64,000 nt of DNA, from NCBI RefSeq assembly GCF_902499335.1, contig NZ_CABVQK010000001.1:496001-560000 (forward strand), given 5' to 3'. The notes beneath the pieces were generated by a model. It saw only the letters and a list, made by a program, of their open reading frames with translations, did not search any database and was not told where the DNA came from. Of this stretch, positions 62,708-64,000 are shown piece after piece. Positions within the stretch are counted from its first letter, which is position 1, and each line of letters opens with the position of its first letter. Source of the stretch: Burkholderia lata. Lineage in GTDB: Bacteria; Pseudomonadota; Gammaproteobacteria; Burkholderiales; Burkholderiaceae. A program made the translations under genes and the position numbers.

Positions 62708-63634
62708 ATGCTCGACCTCGACGACCTTCGACTCGTACGCGCAATCGGCACATCGCGCTCGCTGGCCTCCGCCGCGCGGCTGCTCGATCTCACGCCGCCC
62801 GCGGTCACGATCCGCCTGCAGCGGATGGAAGCGCGCTTGAACGCACGGCTCGCCGTGCGGCAGCCGAAAGGGATTGCGCTCACCGACGAAGGGCAACGGC
62901 TGTACCAGGAAGCCGTCGACATCCTCGAGCGCGTGGAGGCGCTGCCGGTCAGCATCGCGGGCGACCACGGCGACGTACAAGGCACGCTGCGCGTCGTCGC
63001 CCCACTCGGCTTCGGGCGAAAGTACGTCGCGCGGATCGTGCGCGACGTGCAACGCGCGCATCCGAAGCTGGAAATATCGCTCCACCTGTCGGAGAGCCCG
63101 TTGACCAGCGCGTCCGGCGCCGACGTGGTCGTCCATGTCGGCAGCCTCAAGTCGTCGTCGTGGATCGGGTATCCGCTCGCGCCCAACGATCGCTTTCTGT
63201 GCGCGAGCCCGGCCTACGCACGCCGCATCAAGGAACTGAACCATCCGTCCGACCTGGCCCGCTACGACTGCCTGTGCCTGCGCGAGAACGACGAGGACAT
63301 CCCGCGATGGCGCTTCTCGCCACGCAGCGATGCCAAAGGCGAGCCGCGACGGTCTACCGTGATCCGCGTCACGGGCGCGCTGTCGTCCAACGACGGTACC
63401 GTCATCACCGATTGGGCGCTGGCCGGGCTCGGGATCGTCGAACGCTCGGAGTGGGACGTCGCACCGCTGCTGGCAAGCGGCAAGCTCGTCCGTTTGCTGC
63501 CCGACTGGAATCTGCCGCCCGCGCCGGTGACGGCGCTGCTGCCGTCGCGCACCGGCCGTTCCGCGCGGCAACGGGTGTTCCTCGAAGCCGCGACGCGGTT
63601 TCTGAGCCCGCCGCCGTGGCGCGGCAAGGCATGA
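62708..63634 (+). CDS. LysR family transcriptional regulator
   Basis: A 308-residue LysR protein of the DsdC/PgrR-like type: LDLDDLRLVRAIGTSRSLASAARLLDLTPPAVTIRLQRME is the winged helix, followed by GTLRVVAPLGFGRKYVARIV and the effector domain ADVVVHVG..DRFLCASPAYA. The start at 62708 leaves the standard N-terminus; an ATG at 62675 would overlap the dyad. It lies directly before the D-threonine-aldolase-type gene and likely controls it. Confidence 0.9.
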   Translation: MLDLDDLRLVRAIGTSRSLASAARLLDLTPPAVTIRLQRMEARLNARLAVRQPKGIALTDEGQRLYQEAVDILERVEALPVSIAGDHGDVQGTLRVVAPLGFGRKYVARIVRDVQRAHPKLEISLHLSESPLTSASGADVVVHVGSLKSSSWIGYPLAPNDRFLCASPAYARRIKELNHPSDLARYDCLCLRENDEDIPRWRFSPRSDAKGEPRRSTVIRVTGALSSNDGTVITDWALAGLGIVERSEWDVAPLLASGKLVRLLPDWNLPPAPVTALLPSRTGRSARQRVFLEAATRFLSPPPWRGKA

Positions 63635-63664
63635 GCCGCGCCGCGTGTCCGCTCGATCCAGTCG

Positions 63665-63681
63665 ATTAAACAGCGTTTAAT
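63665..63681. promoter_or_regulatory. LysR-type dyad upstream of the D-amino-acid enzyme gene
   Basis: ATTAAAC-AGC-GTTTAAT, perfect 7-bp arms containing T-N11-A, 82 bp before the GTG start at 63764. A second TTAAAC lies at 63699-63704. Confidence 0.55.
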
Positions 63682-63763
63682 GCCGGATTAGCCACGCGTT
63701 AAACACGCAACCCGTCGGCGCCTCTACAGTGTTCGCACCGGCAACACTCCGAGGCAACGCATC

Positions 63764-64000
63764 GTGGACCTTCAAACCCTCAACACCCCGGCCGCCCTGA
63801 TCGACGTCGGCCGCATGCGTCACAACATCGGCCGCATGCAGGCGCATCTGGACGCGCTCGGCGTCAGGTTCCGGCCGCACGTCAAGACCACCAAGTGCAC
63901 GTACGTCGTCGACGCCCAGATCGCGGCAGGCGCGCAGGGCATCACGGTATCGACGCTCAAGGAAGCCGAGCAATTCTTCGCTCACGGTATCCGCGACATC
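63764..64000 (+). CDS. D-threonine aldolase/D-serine dehydratase-type PLP enzyme (partial)
   Basis: The first 79 codons of an alanine-racemase-fold PLP enzyme, cut by the right edge. LNTPAALIDVGRMRHNIGRMQ and RPHVKTTKC, with the PLP Lys in HVKTTK (about residue 42), are typical of the D-threonine aldolase/DSD1 group. The start is GTG 63764 with GAGG upstream; no ATG fits. The LysR upstream and the dyad between them suggest substrate-induced expression. Confidence 0.85.
   Translation, partial: MDLQTLNTPAALIDVGRMRHNIGRMQAHLDALGVRFRPHVKTTKCTYVVDAQIAAGAQGITVSTLKEAEQFFAHGIRDI

Overview
The window is a very GC-rich (mid-60s % by eye) gamma/beta-proteobacterial style sequence with dense, mostly accessory metabolic genes, many LysR, AraC and Lrp regulators, frequent ATGA start/stop overlaps and strong GGAG ribosome sites. 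Gene content (iac auxin-catabolic genes in a Burkholderiales arrangement, an OmpC-type Burkholderia porin, DUF2760/Hsp70 operon, CtlX/ornithine cyclodeaminase pair) points to a Burkholderia, most likely of the cepacia complex and a secondary replicon. The genus call is inference from content; no rRNA or housekeeping marker is present.

Region 1 (1-3.9 kb): a truncated 3-hydroxyacyl-CoA dehydrogenase and an octopine/nopaline-type dehydrogenase face away from an AraC and a LysR regulator. Region 2 (3.9-19.4 kb): a complete indole-3-acetic acid (auxin) degradation cluster. The genes cluster by pathway half. The MFS carrier, iacF, iacCD and a double-domain tautomerase sit around a LysR gene. The upper-pathway genes iacA-iacB-iacI-iacH-iacE and iacG lie between a PAS histidine kinase and a FixJ-like response regulator. 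Two different candidate operators fit this split: one dyad recurs upstream of the porin/MFS pair, iacA and iacG; another element recurs 85 bp upstream of both iacF and iacC. The LysR gene's 3' end is repeated in four degenerate tandem copies, and five 57-bp repeats sit between iacD and the tautomerase.

Region 3 (19.4-25.2 kb): an MFS gene with a 68-nt nested hairpin leader, a serine hydrolase/Lrp divergent pair, and then a two-gene unit: a 40-residue, lysine/arginine-free acidic peptide followed by an M29-aminopeptidase-like protein, expressed from a clear promoter with a terminator-like hairpin directly after it. This looks like an uncharacterised ribosomal-peptide system and is the best candidate for a new system here. 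GNAT and AraC genes follow.

Region 4 (25.4-38.7 kb): GMC alcohol dehydrogenase plus a fused Baeyer-Villiger monooxygenase-esterase; a secreted LMW-phosphatase-like protein whose catalytic Cys is Asp; an orphan antitoxin; a DedA/PAP2/LssY membrane protein; a NarL-type two-component pair; membrane proteins and transporters.

Region 5 (38.7-51.4 kb): substrate-binding protein with TctD/TctE-like two-component system; a branched-chain-type ABC importer with fused LivH-LivM; LysR; a flavoprotein and a pair of CMD/AhpD-like proteins.

Region 6 (51.4-64 kb): a lower-GC methyltransferase gene, an Lrp regulator with ornithine cyclodeaminase and CtlX (arginine/citrulline/ornithine use; two identical hairpins lie in the leader), the DUF2760-Hsp70-Hsp70 operon, an Rrf2/thioredoxin-reductase-like divergent pair sharing a 12-bp-arm operator, and a LysR gene next to a truncated D-threonine-aldolase-type gene.
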